A DNA stretch of 64,000 nt, from positions 1-64,000 of the forward strand of contig JAREWP010000087.1 in assembly GCA_029001845.1 (NCBI GenBank). Reading direction: 5' to 3'. The DNA comes from Candidatus Magnetocorallium paracelense. Lineage in GTDB: Bacteria; Nitrospirota; Thermodesulfovibrionia; Thermodesulfovibrionales; Magnetobacteriaceae. A program made the translations under genes and the position numbers. The notes beneath the pieces are model-generated. The model saw only the letters and a program-made list of their open reading frames with translations, made no database searches and was not told the origin of the DNA. Within the stretch, counting starts at the first letter, position 1. Every line of letters starts with the position of its first letter. Positions 15,209 through 22,668 of the stretch are shown here, piece after piece.

Positions 15209-17508
15209 TGAAAACTTTCAACTTTCACGATAGATTGATAACCCTTTCCACAAGATTATCGGGTAACTACAAAATCTCTCTGCCCCAAAACCGGATAAAG
15301 GAAAACCTGACATCCGTTTACACGAAGATTTACGACTCTCTCTCCTATGTCAGCATTCTCAAAATGGCCGAACCCCTTCCGCTGACTCGCTTATACATCC
15401 ACCTCAGGCTTTATCCGGAGCGGATTGTTTTGGACCCGGAGATACTTAAGGAAAGAGACCCCGCTAAAATCGAAGAGTTGTTGCTATCGCTGAGAAAAAA
15501 GGAAGATTCAGACAGGGCGGGAGACGGCGTAGAGATGTTTTTAAAGCACAGAAAAGCGCTTGTTCTCGGAGGTCCGGGCTCAGGGAAAACGACCTTTGGC
15601 AGATACTTATGTAAAATTTTTCTTGAAGGCGCTTTTTTCGATAATCCCAAATTCGCAAAAGCGATTCCCCTTTTTTTGCCTTTTAAAGATTTGATAAAGC
15701 AGGAAAATAGCGGCAATACAATAGATATCATCGCTCTGTGCCGTAAATATTTAAGTGACTACGGAATGATCGAAGAGTTAAGCGAGCCTTTTATGAACTA
15801 TATATTACATCAGGGAGAAGCCTTTTTGGCCTTTGACGCCTTTGACGAAACCGATCCCGATATTCGATCCGCTCTTTTGAACAGCCTTGCCGCTTTTTTT
15901 GAGCAATATTCGGACAATATATTCCTTCTCACCAGTCGTCCTGCTGCTATTGATGAAAAGAATATAGAAATGAAAGGTTTCAGAGTAATGGAGATCGACG
16001 GTTTTACAGAGGAGGAGTCCATCTCTTTTGTTCAAAGCTGGTTTCACAACAGGCCCGATAAGGCAGGGAAGCTGACATCGCATTTTAATAAAAATAGGGC
16101 TCTCTTTGACCTGGCTGAAACGCCTCTGCTCTGCGCCTTTATCTGTATCGCCTTTGAGAGGAACCTCACTCTACCAGATTCGCGAGTAATGCTTTACGAT
16201 CTTATTATCGACCTTCTGATAAAACAGTGGCGCGTGGAAAAGGATCTGGAGCCTGATCTGGCTATAGAGAAGATGATTTATCAAAGTTTAAGATCCCTTT
16301 TGAACTACCTTGCCTACAATTTATTGAATAGAAATAAGAAGATATTTAAAAAAGAGGAAGTTGTGCAGATTTTCAGGGAGTGGCTCGACAGATTCGGGCA
16401 CAGAACCGATGGAGTGGAAAATGCGCCTTCCGAGATAGAGGAGTCTACAGGGCTTCTTCAGGAAAGGGCGGAAGGGTGGTACTCCTTTTCTCATCTAACG
16501 CTCCATGAGTTTCTTGCAGCGGAATATCTGGCCAGAAGCAGTGAAACAGCAACGGAGTGCGCTCGAAAACACGAAGATAAGGAAGGGTGGCGGGAGGTCT
16601 TTATGCTTGCCGCGCCCCAGATGAACGACGCTACCAATTTCCTTGAAATCTTGTGGGAGAAAGACAGAGCAACAGTACTAAAAGCACTTCACTCGCCTCT
16701 GCCATGCAGCCGTGATCTACGTCTGCAATTTCCTAAAGAAGTAATAAATAAAATGACCGACTTTTTAGAAATTTTTCCTTTTTTTCATTTTTATAGAAAG
16801 AGAGACCTGAGAGACCTGAGAGGCCTGAGAGGCCTGAGAGGCCTGATAGACCTGATAGACCTGATAGACCTGAGATACCTGAGAGACCTGAGATACCTGA
16901 GAGACCTGAGAGACCTGAGATACCTAAACTATATACTTAATGAAACTGAAAAAACGGCAAACCTAATGATTCGACTTGGAGACAAAACGGACATATCCCC
17001 TTATCTGAATAAGCTTGAAGAATATAATAAAAAATTCCCAGATACGGATTTAACGGATCTTCTTCCCGGTACTCTCACCGGATATGCCTATGAGGCCATT
17101 CTCGAACATTACGATTCAATGAAAAATAAACATTGGGACTTCCTTTATATGGCTGCCGACTGTGTTGACGGAAATGCATGGGAAGACTTTTATTTACGAT
17201 TTTTACAGGCCAACGATTTTAACGAAAAGTGCATATACGCCAATTTGCTCCTTCAGTCGAAGCACACTCCCGCCTTTTCGACGATTATGGAGTGGGTTGA
17301 GACCGTGTCCGAACCTCAAGGGGTAGAGATATATCTCTATTTCACCACAATATTGTATTTTGAAATCGCCTTTGAAAGAGACAGCGAGCATACCGGGGAA
17401 CTGACGCTTTTGAAGGAGAAAAAGAGATCACTAAACAAAGAACTCCTCACAAAGCTCGAATACAGCGAAAATTGGGAGAAACTGTTGGGTTTATATGAGT
17501 GGAAATGA
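15208..17508 (+). CDS. NACHT-domain STAND NTPase with tripeptide-repeat region
   Basis: The 766-residue protein has an N-terminal helical region (1-110), then a NACHT NTPase: Walker A GGPGSGKTT (121-129), Walker B AFLAFDAFDETD (205-216), sensor motif LLTSRP (240-245) and the helical-domain signature FSHLTLHEFLAAEYLA (427-442). Residues 532-573 are 14 tandem tripeptides of form (R/I)(D/G/Y)L, encoded by a 9-bp DNA repeat. A helical C-terminal domain of about 190 residues follows. STAND proteins with NACHT domains act as signal-triggered switches, and many bacterial ones are phage-defence sensors; the C-terminal part usually detects the trigger. The start overlaps gene B by one base. I infer a three-component defence system, not matched to a named type. 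Confidence 0.9.
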   Translation: MKTFNFHDRLITLSTRLSGNYKISLPQNRIKENLTSVYTKIYDSLSYVSILKMAEPLPLTRLYIHLRLYPERIVLDPEILKERDPAKIEELLLSLRKKEDSDRAGDGVEMFLKHRKALVLGGPGSGKTTFGRYLCKIFLEGAFFDNPKFAKAIPLFLPFKDLIKQENSGNTIDIIALCRKYLSDYGMIEELSEPFMNYILHQGEAFLAFDAFDETDPDIRSALLNSLAAFFEQYSDNIFLLTSRPAAIDEKNIEMKGFRVMEIDGFTEEESISFVQSWFHNRPDKAGKLTSHFNKNRALFDLAETPLLCAFICIAFERNLTLPDSRVMLYDLIIDLLIKQWRVEKDLEPDLAIEKMIYQSLRSLLNYLAYNLLNRNKKIFKKEEVVQIFREWLDRFGHRTDGVENAPSEIEESTGLLQERAEGWYSFSHLTLHEFLAAEYLARSSETATECARKHEDKEGWREVFMLAAPQMNDATNFLEILWEKDRATVLKALHSPLPCSRDLRLQFPKEVINKMTDFLEIFPFFHFYRKRDLRDLRGLRGLRGLIDLIDLIDLRYLRDLRYLRDLRDLRYLNYILNETEKTANLMIRLGDKTDISPYLNKLEEYNKKFPDTDLTDLLPGTLTGYAYEAILEHYDSMKNKHWDFLYMAADCVDGNAWEDFYLRFLQANDFNEKCIYANLLLQSKHTPAFSTIMEWVETVSEPQGVEIYLYFTTILYFEIAFERDSEHTGELTLLKEKKRSLNKELLTKLEYSENWEKLLGLYEWK
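16801..16926 (+). repeat. In-frame 9-bp minisatellite (14 units) inside the NACHT gene
   Basis: Fourteen consecutive 9-bp units vary around AGAGACCTG: AGA-GAC-CTG, AGA-GGC-CTG, ATA-GAC-CTG and AGA-TAC-CTG. They begin exactly on codon 532 and stay in frame. Gains or losses of units would change the protein by three residues without a frameshift. Confidence 0.95.
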
Positions 17509-17517
17509 ATGAAAAAA

Positions 17518-17603
17518 CTCTGCGTCCTCTGCGTCCCTGCGTTAAAAAACATAACGAAATGGATATGGATAACAAAAGGAGTTTAACGCAGAGAACGCAG
17601 AGA
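17518..17603. repeat. Inverted repeat of CTCTGCGT type after the NACHT operon
   Basis: CTCTGCGTCCTCTGCG...GCGTTAAA (17519-17545) is mirrored by TTTAACGCAGAGAACGCAGAG (17583-17603), enclosing about 37 bp. It may terminate the NACHT operon transcript but lacks a clean T-run; it looks like a dispersed palindrome. Confidence 0.6.
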
Positions 17604-17696
17604 AAAGAAGCTGACAAGTCTGGTTTTACATTTAAATCAATAAAATCGATAGACGCTCTTTACTGAATGTTCACGAATTATAATGGAGATACATTT

Positions 17697-18749
17697 ATGG
17701 CATTTTTTAAGAAGAAAACATTGACAGGGCTTGCCCGTACCTGTGGTTGAGCCGCCAAATTAGGTCCGACAGTTCTGTCGGACGCGCTTGAAGGACTCGA
17801 ACCACCTGATGACGACAACCTGTTGGTAGGTTTTGAAACCTCTGACGATGCCATGGTTTATCGGTTAAGCGATGAAATCGCTATGATTAACACTGTGGAT
17901 TTCATTACTCCCCCTGTAGATGATCCCTATTGGTTCGGCCAGATTTCCGCAGCCAACTCCATCTCCGATGTATATTCAATGGGTGGCAGGCCGCTTACAG
18001 CTCTCAATGTAGTGATGTTTCCTTCAAAACATCTGGATTTGGGGCTGCTTCGAGATATCCTGCGGGGCGGGCACGATAAGGTCGAGGAAGCCGGGGGCTG
18101 TCTGGCGGGCGGCCATACAGTAGACGACGAAGAGCCCAAATACGGTCTCTGCGTCAATGGCGTCGTTCATCCCGATCGCATTATCACCAATGCCGGTTCC
18201 CTTCCAGGGGATGCCTTACTGTTGACCAAACCACTCGGTTCAGGCGTGTTGTTCAATGCGGTGCGCTCCGGTAAATTTTCCTTTCAGGAGCTGGAAAAAA
18301 ATATTCTTCCCTCTCTGGCGGCCCTGAACGGGCCTGCCATGGAGGCGGCCCTTACATTCGATTTACATGCCTGCACGGACATTTCAGGCTTTGGCATTCT
18401 CGGTCATCTGATGGAAGTGGCTTACGGCAGCGACGTTAGGATCGTTTTGCGCTATAAGGACTTACCCTTTTATCCCGGTGCGATCGAGATGTACAGGAAA
18501 GGCGAAACAACGGGCAGCAACAAAGCAAATCGCGCCATGGTTGCGAAACACAATCTCTACATGGCAAAACAGTTGTCAAAAGCAGAGGAGGAACTGCTTT
18601 ATGACCCCCAGACATCGGGAGGACTCCTTCTTTCCGTACCGGGCTCCCAGGCTGCCGATTTGCTGACGGCTCTCAATCAAAGCGGAATCTTTGCTGCTGT
18701 GCAGATCGGTGAAGTGACGGACGAGCCGGTCGGAATTGTACTGGAATAG
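17697..18749 (+). CDS. selD: Selenophosphate synthetase, itself a selenoprotein
   Basis: From ATG 17697 (GGAGA upstream) the frame runs 351 codons with a TGA at 17748-17750 (codon 18). The local sequence is GLARTCG-U-AAKLGPTVLSD: Sec replaces the catalytic Cys three residues before the essential Lys, as in many known SelD proteins. Downstream are FETSDDAMVYRLSDE, VDFITPPVDDPYWFG, LAGGHTVDDEEPKYG, ALLLTKPLGSGV, DISGFGILGHL and the DPQTSGGLLLSV motif of the AIRS-like fold. The enzyme makes selenophosphate from selenide and ATP for Sec-tRNA synthesis and possibly tRNA selenation. A simple ORF call would wrongly start the gene after the UGA, near 17823. Confidence 0.97.
17748..17783 (+). promoter_or_regulatory. 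SECIS-like element of selD
   Basis: UGA (17748-17750) is followed by a perfect 8-bp stem GUCCGACA (17764-17771) / UGUCGGAC (17776-17783) with loop GUUC (17772-17775). The loop starts 21 nt after the UGA and its first base is G, as expected for a bacterial SECIS. Confidence 0.9.
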
Positions 18750-18761
18750 TACAATCTATCG

Positions 18762-20090
18762 TCATTGCATGCCTGACTTTTCTATAAAGCACCTCAACGC
18801 CCTCTCATTGCTTCCGAAATGTAAATGTACATAACTTGCCAGACAATTTTTGATCTTATATCCCTGAACAGGATACTCGCTCTTATAAACAGGGCTGACA
18901 TGACCGGGCATTTCGCTTACAGTAGAGTAGTGAAACTCATGGCCCTTTAAAATATCCCCATTTTTGCCTATAACGCAATCTTCGGTTAACTCGATTTCCC
19001 GATAACCCAGTCTTACACGCCTTTTAGACATCTCGGCTTTCACGGGATAAACGCCGACCATCGGGAAATATCGATTCTCCATAGTTTTTAGTCCCTCCGT
19101 GAGATACATAAATCCGCCGCACTCGCCATATACAGCACCGCCTGAGTCTACAAACTCTTTAACAGACTTTAACATTCCCTTGTTTTGCGATAAGCTCTCG
19201 GCGTAAAGTTCCGGATATCCGCCGCCAAAATATAATCCGCCAACACCTTTTGGAACCTCTTCATCCTGTAAGGGACTGAAATATACAATATTTGCTCCCT
19301 GTCTCCTTAAAATATCAATATTGTCGTGATAATAAAAACAAAAGGCCCTATCCTTTGCGACTGCTATGGTGGTTTTCGGTTCTATACAAGCAGGTTCTTT
19401 TCCCGGCAGCTCCTCAAATCCCTCAAACGCCATTTTGCAGAGAAAATCGATATCCATATACTTCTCTGCAATATCCGCCAGCCTGTCCTGCATCTCTTCA
19501 GTGATCGGGTTTTCCTCTGAGGTGTGAAGACCAAGATGTCTTTCGGGGATATTTATTGTCTCCTCGCGGGGAATAAATCCGACTGTTTTTATACCGGAAT
19601 TTCCCGAAAGAGCGCCTTTTATCAGCTCTATATGCCTTTCGCTGCCTGTCATATTGAAAATAACCGCACTTATATACAACTTGTTGTCGAATTCGGCGAA
19701 TCCCTTAAGTACTGCGGCAGCACTCTCTGCCATGCTCCTTGAGTTAATTATGAGGACAACAGGGATATGTAACACCTTTGCAAGCGAGGCGGATGAAGAA
19801 ATACCTCCGTCAAAAAGGCCCATAACACCCTCTATAACGGAAATATCCGCTTTACAGGACAACCTAAAAAACAGGTTCTTCACATATTCCGGGCTACACA
19901 TTTTTAAATCCAGGTTTCTCGATGTACTGCCGGCGACCAGGCCGTGAAGACCGGGATCTATATAATCGGGTCCGACTTTAAAGGGCTGCACGTTGAGACC
20001 TCTCCTCTTCAAAGCAGCAAGGATACTTAACGTAATGGTTGTTTTCCCGCTGCCGCTGTGCGTACCTGCTATTAAAAAGCCTTTATTCAT
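18762..20090 (-). CDS. cbiA: Cobyrinate a,c-diamide synthase
   Basis: The 442-residue protein (CobB/CbiA family) amidates the a and c side chains of cobyrinate in cobalamin synthesis using glutamine and ATP. It has the N-terminal P-loop IAGTHSGSGKTTITL (residues 6-20), VGPDYIDPGLH, and the ISVIEGVMGLFDG dethiobiotin-synthetase-like motif. A C-terminal glutamine amidotransferase domain has GGLYFGGGYPELYA and the nucleophile Cys in GAVYGECGGFMYLTEG. It ends 12 bp from the end of selD (convergent). No other cobalamin genes and no B12-box are seen nearby. Confidence 0.95.
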   Translation of the reverse strand: MNKGFLIAGTHSGSGKTTITLSILAALKRRGLNVQPFKVGPDYIDPGLHGLVAGSTSRNLDLKMCSPEYVKNLFFRLSCKADISVIEGVMGLFDGGISSSASLAKVLHIPVVLIINSRSMAESAAAVLKGFAEFDNKLYISAVIFNMTGSERHIELIKGALSGNSGIKTVGFIPREETINIPERHLGLHTSEENPITEEMQDRLADIAEKYMDIDFLCKMAFEGFEELPGKEPACIEPKTTIAVAKDRAFCFYYHDNIDILRRQGANIVYFSPLQDEEVPKGVGGLYFGGGYPELYAESLSQNKGMLKSVKEFVDSGGAVYGECGGFMYLTEGLKTMENRYFPMVGVYPVKAEMSKRRVRLGYREIELTEDCVIGKNGDILKGHEFHYSTVSEMPGHVSPVYKSEYPVQGYKIKNCLASYVHLHFGSNERALRCFIEKSGMQ

Positions 20091-20145
20091 ATCCCGTAAT
20101 GACTTTGAACAATGATTTCTTACTTGTCAATACAAATCTTGTTTT

Positions 20146-20291
20146 GTAACTACTTAGATGTATAAACTGAAGGCTGTTAGGTAAAACATGCGTTATCAAC
20201 AAAAACATTAAGATTTCTACCGGCCGACACACTCAAGTCATTTAATTTTTTGCTTCAACCTTCAGCCTTCAGCTAAATACTGAGTAGTTAC
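20146..20291 (+). repeat. Family B palindromic element, copy 1
   Basis: TAACTACTTAG...CTGAAGGCTG at the left is inverted at the right as CAGCCTTCAGCTAAATACTGAGTAGTTA. The inner CTGAAGGCTG / TTTAGC words are shared with elements at 30601, 31733 and 53878. It lies upstream of both cbiA and the methyltransferase. Confidence 0.6.
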
Positions 20292-20404
20292 CTTGTTTTT
20301 ACATATTATATTCCCTTCACCTCGGCTCAATCAAGATTCTACCTCCATCAGGATTTAAAAAATTTCCGGGTTTAAAAGCTCATCTCTGAGTTTCCCGTTA
20401 ACGA

Positions 20405-20518
20405 TTACAGCTCAAAGGTTTTAACGATATTTATTCTCTCAAAATCCTTCTCAACGAGACGTCTTGGAATCTTAATCATCTCTCCAGGAAGATTAAACTT
20501 CCGTTCTTCCTGTCACAT
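20405..20518 (-). pseudogene. C-terminal gene remnant upstream of the methyltransferase
   Basis: A minus-strand frame reads KFNLPGEMIKIPRRLVEKDF then NIVKTFEL and stops (TAA at 20405-20407). It is closed upstream by a TGA about 38 codons earlier, with no start. It looks like the end of a lost gene. The family is unknown. Confidence 0.35.
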
Positions 20519-20563
20519 AATGTAGAATAGTAATACCTGACACTCCATTCATTGGAAACATCC

Positions 20564-21832
20564 ATGAAGTATACAAACATCAAAACGAAAGTAGATTACA
20601 TTGATGTTAACAATATTAATGTTGACAGTAAGCAATTAACGGTTGTCAGTCTTTTTAGCGGCGCCGGCGGTTTGGACATCGGGCTTGAACAAGCCGGTTT
20701 TGTTACTTCTGTTTGTGTAGAGAACGATATAAACTGTCGTGAAACATTGAAACATAACAGGCCGGAATGGAAAGTTTTCGAAAGTCCTCATTGGGTGAGA
20801 GATGGTGTTATGAGGGAGAGAGAGCCCGGTGATATCCGGTCTATCGATGCAGACGAGCTGATGACTTTCGCCGGTCTAAAAAAGGGGGAAGTTTCATTAG
20901 TTGTCGGTGGCGCCCCATGTCAACCCTTTAGCAATATCGGAAAAAAGGAAGGCAAACACGACAAAGAGAACGGCGATTTGTTTTTGGAGTTTGTCCGAAT
21001 GGTTAAGGGTGTACAACCAAAAGCATTCGTTTTTGAGAATGTTACCGGTATCGCACAGAAAAAGCACTCTGACATTATCGGATACATGTGTGAGAAGTTT
21101 GAGGGCGATGGATACGGAATTTCTCATGCCATTTTGAATGCCGCTGATTATGGCGTACCCCAGAGACGAGAGCGGTTTTTCCTGGTCGGGATAAAAGGGG
21201 TTAAAAAACCGGCCTTTCCCATGCCTACGCATTGTAAGGATGATAATGCCTGGAGATATTATATCAATGAACTCAATGACAAACCGGATTACAAACCCGG
21301 GAAATGGGTAAGCGTGAAGAAAGCATTTTCAAAAATCCCTGCTAATGCTAAAAATCGTCCTGATTATGTCGTAATGAACATCTCTCGAAAAGTAGTTGAC
21401 AGAATGAAGTTGATAAAACAAGGTGAAAATTTCAAGGTCCTTCCAATGAATATGAGGCCTAATTGCTGGAAAAACGGCAAACATCAGGGTGCAGATACGT
21501 TTGGGCGACTTGTAGCGGACTTACCCTCTGTGACAATCAGAACGGCAGCCTACAATCCGGCGAAAGGCAGATACATTCATCCCTTTGAAAACAGAGGATT
21601 GAGCACAATCGAAATGGCGATGTTACAGGATTTTCCGGAGGATTGGATTTTTAAATGTCATGACAGGAAGCAGCTAACCCTTGTCAGCGGCGGAAGACAA
21701 ATCGGAAATGCCGTTCCTCCGAGACTTGCGAAAGCTTTGGCGCTGGCTATAAAAAAACAGATTCTTGAGGCTGAAGTGAAGACTGGGAAAGAACCTGTGC
21801 AAGAGCAGCGTAAGCTTGTTTTAACGAATTGA
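20564..21832 (+). CDS. DNA (cytosine-5) methyltransferase of a type II restriction-modification system
   Basis: The 422-residue enzyme has all main C5-MTase motifs in order: motif I VVSLFSGAGGLDIGLEQAGF (about 24-43), motif IV GGAPCQPFSN with the catalytic Cys at about residue 119, motif VI FVFENVTG, motif VIII QRRERFFLVG, a target-recognition region around 215-330, then motifs IX-X ending SGGRQIGNAVPP. ATG 20564 follows GGAAA; a TTG at 20552 is a less likely start. It protects against the endonuclease encoded convergently downstream. The two genes overlap by 86 bp at their 3' ends. An N-terminal extension of about 23 residues precedes motif I. Confidence 0.93.
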   Translation: MKYTNIKTKVDYIDVNNINVDSKQLTVVSLFSGAGGLDIGLEQAGFVTSVCVENDINCRETLKHNRPEWKVFESPHWVRDGVMREREPGDIRSIDADELMTFAGLKKGEVSLVVGGAPCQPFSNIGKKEGKHDKENGDLFLEFVRMVKGVQPKAFVFENVTGIAQKKHSDIIGYMCEKFEGDGYGISHAILNAADYGVPQRRERFFLVGIKGVKKPAFPMPTHCKDDNAWRYYINELNDKPDYKPGKWVSVKKAFSKIPANAKNRPDYVVMNISRKVVDRMKLIKQGENFKVLPMNMRPNCWKNGKHQGADTFGRLVADLPSVTIRTAAYNPAKGRYIHPFENRGLSTIEMAMLQDFPEDWIFKCHDRKQLTLVSGGRQIGNAVPPRLAKALALAIKKQILEAEVKTGKEPVQEQRKLVLTN

Positions 21833-22619
21833 CCTCAAATACTTCATCTACCGCTGCTTGCGGTAAACTGTGAACAGTCGTGATTGAATGGGTAGCAACC
21901 GTTCTCAATGCATTCCTGTCTTTCGGCCCGACCTCAGTCGCCATGGCATAGTATTTTAAACCCTTGGGATTAAGTATCCATTGGCGGGTTTGCAGGTGGA
22001 TATAGAGTGCTTTCATCAAACTGCCTTCATGGGCAATCTGCAATCTTCTGTCCGGCCGGAAAGATGTTTTCACCGATACGAATCCAACGATATCATTAAA
22101 CTTGCAAAGCCCGATTAGTTGTTGGTAAAGAGTTTGAAGTTCCGCAAGTGTTTCCTGTGTTATTACAGTTATCGGCTTCTCCTTTGCAAATGTTTTTTCG
22201 GCAATTTCACTATCAATGATAACAAAGTCAGGGTTTGAAGAAATCAATTCAACATCAGAACTATTTGATACTTTTTCTCTTAAATCCTCAATCAATTTGT
22301 TCAACTCGTCAATATAAAGTTTTGTAACGTCAAACTGACTGACATTGGGAAGCAGAATTGCCAAATTGGATTTATTGTTGGTTATGAAGTGGTTCCATGC
22401 AGAAATCGCCAATAGCCACTCATACCAATCACCGTGAACATTGTTCAATGCTCCTGTAGTAATTCTGCTATCGATATCCTGGAGTTGTTTGTCGAATTCA
22501 CAAAACAGATCATTAAATTTTTCGCTCTCATCGGGAAGGCTCGATTTTAAGAGGGAACAAAAAGCAAGGTCTTTTATAATTTGTGACTTTCCCGATGAGA
22601 GCTTTTTAATATAATTCAT
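21747..22619 (-). CDS. Type II restriction endonuclease, Cfr10I/Bse634I/NgoMIV-like
   Basis: The 290-residue protein carries the active-site pattern of the CCGG-cutting group: Glu in HGDWYEWLL (E67), PD at 130-131, SVK at 182-184, and Glu 14 residues after that Lys (E198, in RRLQIAHEGS). The K-to-E spacing of 14 equals Cfr10I K190/E204 and NgoMIV K187/E201. SFRPDRR in between matches the RPDR element that reads CCGG in this group. I therefore infer a recognition site with a CCGG core; flanking bases cannot be predicted. The gene is convergent with the methyltransferase and overlaps its end by 86 bp. Confidence 0.85.
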   Translation of the reverse strand: MNYIKKLSSGKSQIIKDLAFCSLLKSSLPDESEKFNDLFCEFDKQLQDIDSRITTGALNNVHGDWYEWLLAISAWNHFITNNKSNLAILLPNVSQFDVTKLYIDELNKLIEDLREKVSNSSDVELISSNPDFVIIDSEIAEKTFAKEKPITVITQETLAELQTLYQQLIGLCKFNDIVGFVSVKTSFRPDRRLQIAHEGSLMKALYIHLQTRQWILNPKGLKYYAMATEVGPKDRNALRTVATHSITTVHSLPQAAVDEVFEVNSLKQAYAALAQVLSQSSLQPQESVFL

Positions 22620-22668
22620 TTTTCAAATTAGCAGGAAACCTAAAAGGCAGGAAGCAGTTGAAAATAAT

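Noticed and set aside
16801-16926. CRISPR-like or leucine-rich repeat array
   Set aside because: Units are 9 bp, contiguous, in frame and have no spacers; Leu every three residues does not fit the LRR period of 20-30.
17823-18749. selD starting after the UGA
   Set aside because: This would lose the catalytic Sec/Cys and Lys region; the upstream frame with UGA and a SECIS-like hairpin restores it.
20091-20550. Cobalamin riboswitch upstream of cbiA
   Set aside because: I searched by eye for a B12-box-like element on the minus strand and found none; the gap holds a family B palindrome and a gene remnant.
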